Virus record (IMG/VR): IMGVR_UViG_3300007760_000005
Location: 1-64,000 of that record
Source of the DNA: a virus
Reading direction: 5' to 3' (one strand)
Length of the DNA: 64,000 bases
Shown: in pieces, positions 44,947 to 54,312 of the stretch
How the letters are laid out: the number at the start of each line of letters is the position of its first letter
Position numbering within the stretch: position 1 is the first letter of the stretch
Position numbers and translations under genes: made by a program
The notes under the pieces: generated by a model
The model's database searches: none
Seen by the model: only the letters and a program-made list of their open reading frames with translations
What the model was told of the DNA's origin: nothing

Positions 44947-45287
44947 TGGCGAATACGGCGGTTGAAGTTCTGCTTCGAGAAATCGAAATCCTTGATGGGG
45001 GTGTCCGAGGGATTTCCGATCAACGAGAGCACTATCAACAAGAAGCTGTTGATAAGATCAAAGAAATCGATGTTGAGATCACCAAGCTCCTTCAGCGAGC
45101 GGGGATCTATCAAGAACACCAAGACTTACGGCATCGAAAAGTTCTTCTCCGACAAGAGATGGATAAGCAACTCCAACGGTTGAACGGCCAGAAGGATCAA
45201 ATCCTTCTTATTAGAAACTATTTGGCCGACCGTTTGAAAGCCTACCGAGCGGAAGAAGCGGGCGAGAAAACGTCCCTAAAAGACTGA
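44946..45287 (+). CDS. Coiled-coil protein
   Basis: The 113-residue product is nearly all coiled coil (VEVLLREIEILDGG ... LLLRQEMDKQLQRLNGQKDQILLIRNYLADRLKAYRAEEA). It overlaps the previous stop by one base. Structural or assembly role is likely but not shown. It ends before the 336-base gap at 45288. Confidence 0.5.
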   Translation: MANTAVEVLLREIEILDGGVRGISDQREHYQQEAVDKIKEIDVEITKLLQRAGIYQEHQDLRHRKVLLRQEMDKQLQRLNGQKDQILLIRNYLADRLKAYRAEEAGEKTSLKD

Positions 45288-45414
45288 CCGGGAAGCCTTT
45301 TCCCCGTCAGTGCGGCACAAACCCACTTTATTTCAATCCGTGCCCGATACGGGATTCCTATAGGTGACTCGTATAGGTGCGGGTGCGGTCCACGACCCAC
45401 CAACCCTATTAATG

Positions 45415-45443
45415 AGGCCCCAACCACCCACAGGGGCTTTTTT
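45415..45443 (+). terminator. Intrinsic terminator
   Basis: AGGCCCC and GGGGCTT form a seven-pair stem (one G-U) around an 11-base loop and run into TTTTTT. It ends the upstream structural operon. Confidence 0.75.
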
Positions 45444-45559
45444 CTAAGTCGTGTTCTGGGTCTGAAATAGACAGATGGTGAGTTGCAGAGACACGAAGCT
45501 ACGGCTTCCGATCTCTAAACCTCGATCTTAAGGAACAGACAACACACGAAAACAAACAT

Positions 45560-45589
45560 GCGTAGGTTCGCACGGTGCGAAACCTATGC
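45560..45589 (+). promoter_or_regulatory. Leader hairpin before the giant gene
   Basis: GCGTAGGTTCGCAC pairs with GTGCGAAACCTATGC, leaving one bulged base and one G-U pair. It sits 34 bases before ATG 45624 and may stabilise the mRNA or modulate translation. Confidence 0.5.
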
Positions 45590-45623
45590 CTCACAATTCT
45601 TACTCAAAAAGGAGTCATTAATT

Positions 45624-48600
45624 ATGGCTATTTTAATCATTAACGGGATTTCCGTTGATCTTGAGAATCAAGAACTTCAGGTTGATTTTACAATCGATAA
45701 TGAAGGGGTTGATTTTCTGGACAACGGGGACATTCCCGAAAATATCACACAGTTCTATCTGGCAACCGCTGACGGTAACGAAACCGCCCAAGCGATTATG
45801 GATAACAACTTCCTCAATTTGGACGGCCTTGTGCGGAGTGTAGATTACACCGTTTCCCTTCAGGATGCCTCTGGCATCGTCATGATGGGCGGCGACGTGG
45901 GAGCTACCTTTGCTGTTTACAGCTACACTCTTCCGTTGGCAGGTACTGTACCTTACATGGACGGGGATGCCGAGGTAGCACTTCGGGCTGCTCTTGTTCC
46001 TACTGCTGGTCTTGATCAAGGGCCTGACGACGGTTCTGCTCTCGCAGCGGTGGATAACGGTATCGTTACCCCATCTTTCGATAGCAATGGCGAAACTGTC
46101 GAGGTTGTTGCTCCCGCCCTTACCAACTTCGTAAGCGTTCTCGCTCGCAAGATGGTTGGACAGGATGCCCCAAACCCACGGATGCCTACTGATTGCAAAC
46201 CCCATCTTGGCGACATTCTCGCTTTGGGTAGTTTGAACATCATTGGTGCAGACCAAACCACGATGGGTAAAAGGATTCCATTCTTTTCCTTTACGGATGA
46301 AACTGTATCTGAGGCGGATGACGCTATCTTAAGCGCAAACCCCAAAAGCCTCACATTAGGCGATGGGCGTTTCACTTATGACCGAAATGCGGCATCGACT
46401 TCCATCACCGATACCAATGTAACTATTACAGCGGATCAGTTGAATTTGGAGTCAAGCAACGCTTCTGCGGCGCAGTTGTCTCTAAGTGCTGACGCAATCA
46501 TTCAGAGTGCGGCTAATTCTATTGCTCTTGATACAAGTGCAGCGTCTTCCGCTATTACTTTGAATGTGTCTGGCGCAGGCAGTCAGATTTTATTGGCTAA
46601 CTCACAGGCGATTTTCACACAGGATGTTGCTCTTACCAACCTTATGGGATTGATTACTCTTGATGGTGCTGGCTTGGCTGGCGAAATCGGAGACGGAGAA
46701 ACCCCTGGTGATGTGCAACTCTTGGTCAATGTTCAAGAAGCGTTCCCCGCCACCTCTCCTGATGGCTATTCTCAGCAATCTGCCCCGGCGGTTGCTTATT
46801 CGGGATCTGCTGCGTTTATTGACAATGGCGATGGCACCATCATTTTCTCTACTATGGTAGAGGATGGGGCAGCCTTCCAAGCGGATCTTCGAGGTCTACG
46901 AGAAGCCGCCTCTTGGCAGCGTGAGCTTATCATTACGATGGTTTACACCGATGGTCATTCAGAGACCCAGATGGCAGATGTGGTCACTCTTTTTGATGAC
47001 CAATTTAGTAGAGGCGTAGCTGGTGTCGCTATTATTGCGGAAAATGAAGCTATTCGTAAGTCTGTTGCGATTGCCGCCCCAACCACTTCGGTTGATGGCG
47101 ACTTTTACGTCAAACATGCGGATGCGCTGGCCCAAGAGGAAATGCTCGCAATCATTTCTTTGAGAGATGGTGACGACACTATTCTCAGTTCAATGTCGAT
47201 GGCCGCTGGCTTTGTCCACATTTCCAACAACGCCCGACTCAATGAGTTCATGGTTGCTGACGGAAAACTTAGAGTGGATACGGCGGAGAACACTGCTGAT
47301 AATGGATACGTCAAGATTTCAGGCGAACTGGCGGATTCTTTCCCCGCTTCGATCCAATACGACCTTGGCGCTCCAATCGGTGTGCAGACGATGGTTCTTG
47401 AGAGCTTTACGGTTGATAACGATCCCAGTGTGGGATGGGTAACAACGCAGGGCGATGATTGGATTTACGAAGCAGATAAGGATCTTCGTCGGTTGATGGA
47501 AGAAGATTCTTCCTATCGGGAGATCCCTCTGACTGCGACCTACGTTTACTCTGGGGATGGGTCTACTACGACTCAATCAGCTACGTTTGATCCCGGTCTT
47601 TTGGCACAGGTCGATCCTTCCATGATTTTGGAAGAGACTTACGCTACGATTGATCGTGTTGACTTAGAGGCCAGCGAAATCAAGCTCAATGCTTCTTATC
47701 TTGACCTTAAAGGCGACACTCGACTTTCGGGCGACCTAAAGGTTGAGGCAGAGAAAATCGACCTCCAATCTTCGATTGGTGTGAACGTAGAATCCTCCGT
47801 AGGAGCACAAGTTAAAGGTGACCTTGTAAGGGTCGCAGCCGACAGTGCTATGGAACTGAAAGCTCCTGGCTTCCATGTTCGGACTGGTGAGACTCAGAAA
47901 ATCCGTTTAGGAGAGTTTGACTCTCTTGATGAAACCGCTTGGCCCATGACTGCCGCCGCAGATATGTTGGTTGTTGGTTGGATTGAAGCACGGGAAACCA
48001 TAAGCAGCAGCGGCGGTTTCCGAGCCGATAACTTTCAAGTCTCCAAGAGTGTAGATGCTATTTGGGACGGTTCTGAGTTCTTGTTCAAGTTGGACAAGCG
48101 ACTGGACAATGAGGGCCACAATCACCACCTGTACCTCAAGGGCGACCTTGATATGTATTCCCATGGGAATTCAGATGGTCATTTGAACATCCACGATGGC
48201 GGTTTGTTCGTAGGCGCATCCGGTGCTCAGGTTCATGCTGAATTCGGTAGTGTTTATGCAGACGGGCTTCTCCAAGCTGGTCACAGCTTGAAGATCCGTC
48301 CGAATGAAGGCGGCACAGGTATCCATGGCTTCTATGTTCCAGTGTTGGAAGCAAACAACGGTGTTCAGGCTACAATGCCCTTAGAATACGATGAGGGCGG
48401 GAACGTCATTGGTGGTGGTGAGCTTCTTTATTCGGATGCTGAAGGCATCGCAACTACGGAAGCTGATAACGGATTAAGCGGCGAAGAGTTCGTTGCATTC
48501 GATCCAATCATGGAAGGTGCTCGTCCTGCTGATGATGCTGTTCACAACATGCTTTCTACCCGTGGTTTAGACCTCGCTGGTAGTTTGGGTGTCGGTGGTT

Positions 48601-51600
48601 TGGCTACCTTTGGTACACCAGCAAACGCTGGTGATGCCCAGTGGCACTCCATTGTGACGCAGAAGTCCATCAAGGCTGACGGCGACATTGTTACTCTTGA
48701 GTCTTTGAAGGCCGACAAGCGCATCATGCTTCCATCACAGGGGAGTGCGAGCTTTCAGGTGTTGGCAGCGGGTGCGACGGGCAACGATAACGCCTACACT
48801 CTCCTTCAGTTGACTGGTCGGACTGAGTTGACTGGTGATCTCACCGTTGAAGGTGTCACTGACCTGACAGGTAATCTCACGATTAATGAGGGTCGGGTTC
48901 GGATCGAGGACAACCTCGCTGAAGGGTCTGAGACTTATGCACTTGAAGTGCCGATGTTGGCTCTTGTAAGTGTAGATGCCATACCTGCCAGTACAGTTGT
49001 TGAGGGCAGCCTCGCAGAAGCTAATGGTGGATACCTCAACCCTGTAAGCAGCCCCGCTGTTGGAACGCTTACGACAAATGAGGGGCCTTCGACTTGGAAG
49101 TATGAGGCACCTTTTGAGGATCTTACAGCGATTCCGGTAGAAGATCGTACCTTTACTATTGAGTACATGGTGGCCGCACAGCCAGCACAAGGCGACTATG
49201 AGCTTGGCTATTCTATTGGACAAGCCTTTCAGCTTTCAGGTGAGGCCGATTTCTCGACTTGGTTGTTCGGCAGCGAGTTTTCTGAGTATGATATGTGGCA
49301 AGGAAATCCGCAATTTGACCAAGGCGTAAGCCATGGTCAAGCCGCTGATCCAGGCGAACCTGTCAACTCGATGTTCTATTCGGAAAACGAAGACACGTCG
49401 ATTGATCCAGCTAACCCCCCTGCGGGAAGTAGCTCGGTGTCAATCGCCGGACAAGACGCTGGCAGCGAGCAATCCGATGCGGCTGATGACCAGAACAGGA
49501 TTTCATCCTCTCGTGGTTTGAATCTGAGTGGTGGCCTTGCGGTCGCTGGAAACATGACCCTAACGGGTGATCTCGTCGTAAATGGCACTCAGACCGCTGT
49601 AAATACAGAGGTGACTACGCTTGAAGACAATGTGATTCACCTGGCACGAAAAGCTGACGGCTCACAGGCTGATATTGACCCCTTCTTCGCTGGACTTCGT
49701 GTTGAGCGAGGGTTGCACGATGCAGCAATGCTTTGGGTAATGGACCCTCTGGATTCCTCTGAGGGGGATGCCCTTGAAAACGGCGATCCAGCGATTCGTG
49801 GTGGTCACTGGAGATTTGGACAGATTACTACTCCAGAAACCACAGCAGGTGCTTTGCTTGATCTTGAAGCTCGTACCTTCCGTGGTGGTATTTCGAGTAT
49901 TTCGGAATACTTGCCAGTAGGTAGCAATACGCCTGTTCGTCATAGCACTGCGGGTTTGGATGAAGATCCAAATGCGTCGGTTACTTCGGGAACCATGTAC
50001 TTCACGGCTGCTCGTGTTCACACTGCCACTGTCGCTGACGGAAACGCCATCGATGAATTGATTGCGAATAATGTCAAAACTCTCAGTCTTACGATTGATT
50101 CGTATGCGGCTGCTGTAAGTGCTGGCTCAGGATCGGGCGACCCACAAGAACAAGCTGATTACGACAGCGGTCACGCTGCTGGGGTTCAGTGGTTGAGTTT
50201 GGGAAGTCCCGGATCTGGAGTCTTATGGCTCAGTGAGAATGGGTACGATATTATGACCAGCAATACGGCCTTCATGGACGGTTTTGCTGACGGTGCTGGT
50301 GGGGTTGCAGCTAACGAGAGCTACAATGGGTATGTTCCCCCAACATCCGCATCGGAGGAGTCTGGTACTCAGATTCCACTGACTGCTGGTGTGGACGGTC
50401 TATACGCTTCGTACTCGCTTAGTGTTTCAAGTGCAGATGCACCTGAAGGCTATACAGTGGATGCGGCTGATTTTGGTAGCTTGGCCTATGCCCCCTCTAC
50501 GGGTGCTCTTACGGCTGTGTTGCCAACAAACCATGATGTTTGGGGTACTTTCAGTGCGGCTGATGCTGTAGCTACCGAGGGCGACACTGCTCATGGTGGT
50601 CTTGCGTTCAGTGAGGGTGTGATCACTCTGACTCGTGTTACGAATCGAATGATTCGTGGCGATGTGTCTGGCGGTAACGCCATTCAGTATGCGGGTGCGG
50701 ATGATCAGGATGCGGTAGTTCAGTCTGAAGGGGTTCCGGGCAAACTTGCTCTAAGCGCAGGTCAGTTCGGTCTTTACATCGATGCTGATAGCACTTTCCC
50801 ACTTACAGATGGCACTTACGGACTGAAAGCCTTGGCTTCTGGTTCTAACTCCATTCAGTATGGTAGTGTGGACGGTCAATCCGCAGTTACTTATCAGGCA
50901 GCGGTTTACGACGAGGAGACCGGCGAAGAGGTGAGTGCGGAGGTTCTCCAGAAACTCGCTTTGGGTGTCGGTCAGTTTGCGCTTCAGGTTGATCCTACCA
51001 ACACTTTCCAGATGACGGATGGTGTGGGTGGACTGAAAGCACTGATGGACGCTGGTGATGCTGCTGAGTCTGAAAAGACTTATGGCTCACTTGCTTTCGC
51101 TGTCTCTGAGAATGTCAACACGCATACCCTTACACGGGTCAAGGCTACTGAAATCCATGTGGATATTCTCGTAGAGGATCTTCACAAGGATGGCGGTGAG
51201 GTTGACGAGAATGGTGACCTCACAGGTGTCGCTCAGGTGTTCGCTGGAACGGCTGAAGACAACACTATTCGGGTTGCTGTGCTTGAGAAGGTGCTGGACG
51301 CTACCGTTGGCAGCGAAACCATGACCAATCGACTGAAGTCGTTCAATGTTGGTGATGTCCGTGCGATGCAAAGTCTGACTGCGGCTGATGTGCCACCACT
51401 CGTGGCTGAATCCGGTGTAGAAGGTCAAGAGGGCTATGTTGAGGAAGTTGCCGATGTGTCTTTTGGTGGATTGTCTTACGATGCCACCACTGGTGCTTGG
51501 GTATTCACTGGCGTTACTGGTGCAAACATCAAAGGTTTGTTTGGTGCGGAAGTCAATGATGCTCAAAGCGACGGGGCAGGTTCAACAAGTGGTCTGTCTT

Positions 51601-52151
51601 ATGATCCAATCACAGGTCGGTTCACCTATGAAGGTTCCTTTGAGGATGACATCAAGGTCGGTTCTCTGACTCAGAGCAAACTCATTGATAACTGTTTGAA
51701 CCTCGTAGCGGATGGAAATATCGATGCACTCGCATTGGTAGACCACTCCGGTAAGATGGCGAAAGCACGAGTCAACGACTGGCAACTTGCTGGTCAGGCC
51801 ATGGAAGGTGCGCTTGATGAAGCATCCTTGTTGGGTAAAATCCACATGATGCCTAAGCGTTCTTGCATCTCGGTTCTCGCTGAAAGTGGGATGACCTTGG
51901 TAGACGGGGACCATGTGTTCTTGTCGGCTATGGAAGCTGGCCGTGTGACTAATGTCCTGCCTGACAATGACACCTTGGGAATCACCGATGGTGTTGCTGT
52001 TTTGGTTGGTCGGATGATTTCACAGCAAAAGAGAGACGCTTCTGGCGCACCTCTTTTCTTGGACGGTCAAACTGAGACTACGACTGATACCGGAACTAAG
52101 GCTATGGAACTTAAGTGTATCGTTGCCGATCAGTTCTTGTTTGATGCCTAA
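45624..52151 (+). CDS. Giant modular fibre/baseplate protein
   Basis: The 2175-residue protein starts at ATG 45624 after AAAAAGGAG. It has an all-beta, Ala/Thr/Asp-rich composition with internal repeats. One set is DLTVEGVTDLTGNL and TLTGDLVVNGTQTAVNTEVTTLEDNVIHLAR, typical of long phage fibre shafts. Another is LALSAGQFGLYIDADSTF and LALGVGQFALQVDPTNTF (50730-51050). A third is DYELGYSIGQAF (about 49192) and DYDSGHAAGVQW (about 50156). It ends near FLDGQTETTTDTGTKAMELKCIVADQFLFDA. It is probably a long fibre or whisker; no enzyme motif seen. It stands alone between two terminators, which fits high, separate expression. Confidence 0.7.
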   Translation: MAILIINGISVDLENQELQVDFTIDNEGVDFLDNGDIPENITQFYLATADGNETAQAIMDNNFLNLDGLVRSVDYTVSLQDASGIVMMGGDVGATFAVYSYTLPLAGTVPYMDGDAEVALRAALVPTAGLDQGPDDGSALAAVDNGIVTPSFDSNGETVEVVAPALTNFVSVLARKMVGQDAPNPRMPTDCKPHLGDILALGSLNIIGADQTTMGKRIPFFSFTDETVSEADDAILSANPKSLTLGDGRFTYDRNAASTSITDTNVTITADQLNLESSNASAAQLSLSADAIIQSAANSIALDTSAASSAITLNVSGAGSQILLANSQAIFTQDVALTNLMGLITLDGAGLAGEIGDGETPGDVQLLVNVQEAFPATSPDGYSQQSAPAVAYSGSAAFIDNGDGTIIFSTMVEDGAAFQADLRGLREAASWQRELIITMVYTDGHSETQMADVVTLFDDQFSRGVAGVAIIAENEAIRKSVAIAAPTTSVDGDFYVKHADALAQEEMLAIISLRDGDDTILSSMSMAAGFVHISNNARLNEFMVADGKLRVDTAENTADNGYVKISGELADSFPASIQYDLGAPIGVQTMVLESFTVDNDPSVGWVTTQGDDWIYEADKDLRRLMEEDSSYREIPLTATYVYSGDGSTTTQSATFDPGLLAQVDPSMILEETYATIDRVDLEASEIKLNASYLDLKGDTRLSGDLKVEAEKIDLQSSIGVNVESSVGAQVKGDLVRVAADSAMELKAPGFHVRTGETQKIRLGEFDSLDETAWPMTAAADMLVVGWIEARETISSSGGFRADNFQVSKSVDAIWDGSEFLFKLDKRLDNEGHNHHLYLKGDLDMYSHGNSDGHLNIHDGGLFVGASGAQVHAEFGSVYADGLLQAGHSLKIRPNEGGTGIHGFYVPVLEANNGVQATMPLEYDEGGNVIGGGELLYSDAEGIATTEADNGLSGEEFVAFDPIMEGARPADDAVHNMLSTRGLDLAGSLGVGGLATFGTPANAGDAQWHSIVTQKSIKADGDIVTLESLKADKRIMLPSQGSASFQVLAAGATGNDNAYTLLQLTGRTELTGDLTVEGVTDLTGNLTINEGRVRIEDNLAEGSETYALEVPMLALVSVDAIPASTVVEGSLAEANGGYLNPVSSPAVGTLTTNEGPSTWKYEAPFEDLTAIPVEDRTFTIEYMVAAQPAQGDYELGYSIGQAFQLSGEADFSTWLFGSEFSEYDMWQGNPQFDQGVSHGQAADPGEPVNSMFYSENEDTSIDPANPPAGSSSVSIAGQDAGSEQSDAADDQNRISSSRGLNLSGGLAVAGNMTLTGDLVVNGTQTAVNTEVTTLEDNVIHLARKADGSQADIDPFFAGLRVERGLHDAAMLWVMDPLDSSEGDALENGDPAIRGGHWRFGQITTPETTAGALLDLEARTFRGGISSISEYLPVGSNTPVRHSTAGLDEDPNASVTSGTMYFTAARVHTATVADGNAIDELIANNVKTLSLTIDSYAAAVSAGSGSGDPQEQADYDSGHAAGVQWLSLGSPGSGVLWLSENGYDIMTSNTAFMDGFADGAGGVAANESYNGYVPPTSASEESGTQIPLTAGVDGLYASYSLSVSSADAPEGYTVDAADFGSLAYAPSTGALTAVLPTNHDVWGTFSAADAVATEGDTAHGGLAFSEGVITLTRVTNRMIRGDVSGGNAIQYAGADDQDAVVQSEGVPGKLALSAGQFGLYIDADSTFPLTDGTYGLKALASGSNSIQYGSVDGQSAVTYQAAVYDEETGEEVSAEVLQKLALGVGQFALQVDPTNTFQMTDGVGGLKALMDAGDAAESEKTYGSLAFAVSENVNTHTLTRVKATEIHVDILVEDLHKDGGEVDENGDLTGVAQVFAGTAEDNTIRVAVLEKVLDATVGSETMTNRLKSFNVGDVRAMQSLTAADVPPLVAESGVEGQEGYVEEVADVSFGGLSYDATTGAWVFTGVTGANIKGLFGAEVNDAQSDGAGSTSGLSYDPITGRFTYEGSFEDDIKVGSLTQSKLIDNCLNLVADGNIDALALVDHSGKMAKARVNDWQLAGQAMEGALDEASLLGKIHMMPKRSCISVLAESGMTLVDGDHVFLSAMEAGRVTNVLPDNDTLGITDGVAVLVGRMISQQKRDASGAPLFLDGQTETTTDTGTKAMELKCIVADQFLFDA

Positions 52152-52194
52152 TCCAATCAAGTGCTTGCACTTGTAAGATAAGCAAAACTCTTTC

Positions 52195-52230
52195 AGCCCC
52201 CCTTTCCTTCGGGAGAGGGGGGCTTTTTTA
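52195..52230 (+). terminator. Intrinsic terminator after the giant gene
   Basis: AGCCCCCCTTTCC pairs with GGAGAGGGGGGCT across a TTCG tetraloop and is followed by TTTTT. It is one of the strongest stems in the window. Confidence 0.93.
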
Positions 52231-52284
52231 TTGTCTTTCGGTGCGGGCCTTATACTTCACCATGGTTACGTTGGGAGGTTAGTA

Positions 52285-52587
52285 GTGGCTTCAAATAAAT
52301 TCGAGAAACAGATGCGTATGGGGTTGGGCGAAGCGGTACGCCGCCTTCTTGCGGTAGAGATCCGATATCGTAATGGTGGAAGAACTGAAGAACTGACCAC
52401 GGAACGGGATCTGCTTCTTGATGCCCTAAACCGAGTTGAGATTGATCTCGGCTTCGATTGTAACGAAGACGGGATGCCCGATACCGTAGAGATTTTCCAA
52501 AAGGCGGCGGCCACTTCATGCTGCCGAATTATGCCAACGAAACCCGCAGGTAAGGGAACCCGTCGTGTCCGTAAGGGCAAAAAATAG
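52285..52587 (+). CDS. Small protein with DxNxDG calcium-loop-like motif
   Basis: GTG 52285 follows GGGAGG by six bases. The 100-residue protein has a helical N-terminal half and GFDCNEDGMPDTVEIFQKAAATSCCRI. The DCNEDGMPD run resembles calcium loops of the thrombospondin/EF-hand-like class, and Cys pairs follow. The C-terminus is basic. Function unknown; metal binding is inferred. Confidence 0.5.
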   Translation: MASNKFEKQMRMGLGEAVRRLLAVEIRYRNGGRTEELTTERDLLLDALNRVEIDLGFDCNEDGMPDTVEIFQKAAATSCCRIMPTKPAGKGTRRVRKGKK

Positions 52588-52595
52588 AGGTGAAC

Positions 52596-52907
52596 ATGGA
52601 TATCGTACTTTTCATTATGCTGTCTTACGGCTTGTGCTTCGGACTCGCAAACAAACTGCCCTTTCTTTATAGCCAGACCTTCCGTGAGGAAGCGATTGCT
52701 GAAACCTTCATCGACCGCCTGTTGAACTGCGCCTATTGCTTGGGCTTCCATACGGGTTGGATGTCTTTAGGGCTTCTATGGCTGTGTAAGGGCGTTCCTA
52801 CGCTGGATTGGACAGCAGCCCCAACTGTGGTGGTGGCTTGCTTCGTATCCGCCGCTGCTTGCTATGTGGCCGACACCGCTGTCCGATGGTTGGAGGGGAA
52901 TATCTGA
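52596..52907 (+). CDS. Small multi-pass membrane protein
   Basis: The 103-residue protein has three hydrophobic segments: about 2-20, 45-66 with CAYCLGFHTGW, and 72-95. The Cys-rich loop resembles phage DUF1360-like membrane proteins, from memory. It overlaps the next start by one base. It may be linked to lysis or to host-membrane exclusion; neither is shown. Confidence 0.55.
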   Translation: MDIVLFIMLSYGLCFGLANKLPFLYSQTFREEAIAETFIDRLLNCAYCLGFHTGWMSLGLLWLCKGVPTLDWTAAPTVVVACFVSAAACYVADTAVRWLEGNI

Positions 52908-53419
52908 TGGCCGTAGGTCGCCCACCGTTTGCCCAAGCAGCAGGGACATCTGTTGTGTTGATCGCTACGGGCGTGGTGATCCCAGATAACCAGACCGTGA
53001 CAGTGATCGACCCTGAAACAGGGGAATTCATTACTATCGAGCAACCCGTTATCTTCGGCCCCGGTAAGGCGGTTGCTGTAGTTGAGAACGAAGATGGAGA
53101 TGAGGAGTACCGTTTATGTGGGGCGTTCCAAGATACGGGGATGCCACAAGCGTTTCTCGGCTTCCAAACCAATATCATCGATGGAGAGGGTATCCGACCC
53201 ATTGTGACGGCTTCCAGAGGGTCAAGAGTGATGAACCCTGCGGTAACTGAAGGGGTAGAGTTGAGGGCGGGCGAAGATGTTTTTCTGTCCATTATTCCGG
53301 GTGAGGTCACACAAGATCGTGCCTTTTACGATATGCGGGGGTCCGTAATGCTGAGAGTCGGCTACGCTGTTGGTGCGACAAAATTGATACTGGCTACCGA
53401 TGGTCGGATGGAGTTGTAA
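52907..53419 (+). CDS. Virion structural protein
   Basis: ATG 52907 overlaps the previous stop. The 170-residue beta-rich protein (VVIPDNQTVTVIDPETGEFITIEQPVIFGPGKAVAVVENEDGDEEYRLCGAF ... LRAGEDVFLSIIPGEVTQDRAFYDMRGSVMLRVGYA) has no enzyme motif. It is followed by an overlapping structural gene. Likely tail or neck component. Confidence 0.5.
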   Translation: MAVGRPPFAQAAGTSVVLIATGVVIPDNQTVTVIDPETGEFITIEQPVIFGPGKAVAVVENEDGDEEYRLCGAFQDTGMPQAFLGFQTNIIDGEGIRPIVTASRGSRVMNPAVTEGVELRAGEDVFLSIIPGEVTQDRAFYDMRGSVMLRVGYAVGATKLILATDGRMEL

Positions 53420-54312
53420 TGGCTATTGCATTTTCACCAGGACAAGAACTGAGCCGTGGCGACTTAGATATCTTTCTGACAAACAATAGCGGGGCCGTTT
53501 CAAACGCCGCCTCGATTTCCTTCGCCATTTATTTCTACGACCCCGATACCGATGAAGAGGTCTTGATCGGAGACGCTGCGAGAACTCCCGTGAACCCCGC
53601 AGTCGGGGAATACTATGCGGCTCTCTTGATCCCACCGAGCGCAGAGCCAGGAGAATATCGAATCCGCTGGTCTTTTCGGGAGTTTGCGGGAAGTCCCATC
53701 CAACAGGTCGTTATGCGCTTCGCTGTGGTGGAGTCGTCGGCTCTAATAGCGAACACTTATACAGATCAGGAGCAATCCATGATCGATAAGCTCCGATTGC
53801 TTTTGAGGGATCAAAACCCCGATAAGTTCTATCATTTCAGGCCGCCCGAACATGAAGGGGCTATCGGCACCTACAACCGAGTGTTTGGTCAGATTTGGGA
53901 AGATGCCGAGCTATTTGAGTATTTGGAACGGGCGTTGGATTGGTGGAATATGTTCCCGCCTGAAACAGAAGAACTCAACAACCTGACAAAGCTGGTAGGC
54001 AGTAAACCCGTTTGGCGAACTTGCGTCCTATGGGGAGCTATTTCCCACGCCTGCTTCGCATTGATGGCGAACTGGACCGCCGATGAGTTTGATTACTCCA
54101 TCGGGGGTGTAAGTTTAACCTTGGAAAAATCCAGCAAGTACGAAAGTATGAAGTCCTCTTCGGACATGCAGTTCGATAAAGCAACGGAAGCCAAGATGAT
54201 GACCGTCAAGATTATGCGGGGTTTACGCCAACCAAAGTACGGTGTTGGTATCAGGTCGGCTTTTGGACCGCATGTGGGTCGAGGTGTTCTTGGCCCTCGG
54301 AACTTTCTATAG
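53419..54312 (+). CDS. Virion structural protein with Ig-like N-terminus
   Basis: The 297-residue protein has an Ig-like beta domain (RGDLDIFLTNNSGAVSNAASISFAIYFYDPDTDEEVLIGDAARTPVNPAVGEYYAALLI) followed by a helical half (MIDKLRLLLRDQNPDKFYHFRPPEHEG ... FDYSIGGVSLTLEKSSKYESMKSSSDMQFDKATEAKM). The second half resembles large-phage neck or tail-tube-adjacent proteins I recall. Its end overlaps a minus-strand gene by 62 bases. Confidence 0.55.
   Translation: MAIAFSPGQELSRGDLDIFLTNNSGAVSNAASISFAIYFYDPDTDEEVLIGDAARTPVNPAVGEYYAALLIPPSAEPGEYRIRWSFREFAGSPIQQVVMRFAVVESSALIANTYTDQEQSMIDKLRLLLRDQNPDKFYHFRPPEHEGAIGTYNRVFGQIWEDAELFEYLERALDWWNMFPPETEELNNLTKLVGSKPVWRTCVLWGAISHACFALMANWTADEFDYSIGGVSLTLEKSSKYESMKSSSDMQFDKATEAKMMTVKIMRGLRQPKYGVGIRSAFGPHVGRGVLGPRNFL

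Larger units (their letters stand above)
45288..45623 (+). other. Non-coding leader region before the 2175-residue gene
   Basis: No convincing gene is seen in these 336 bases. The first part holds two similar sequences around CCTATAGG and GTATAGG near 45358-45376, possibly promoter-like. A terminator-like hairpin lies at 45415-45443. The remainder is a leader with a long hairpin (45560-45589) ahead of an AAAAAGGAG ribosome site. Confidence 0.6.

Noticed and set aside
45288-45420. Possible second tRNA in the leader gap
   Set aside because: Short stems exist but no D-arm, T-arm and acceptor combination closes.
52158-52173. Short palindrome near CAAGTGCTTGCACTTG as an operator
   Set aside because: Single copy directly after a stop codon and before a terminator; more likely part of the 3' untranslated structure.
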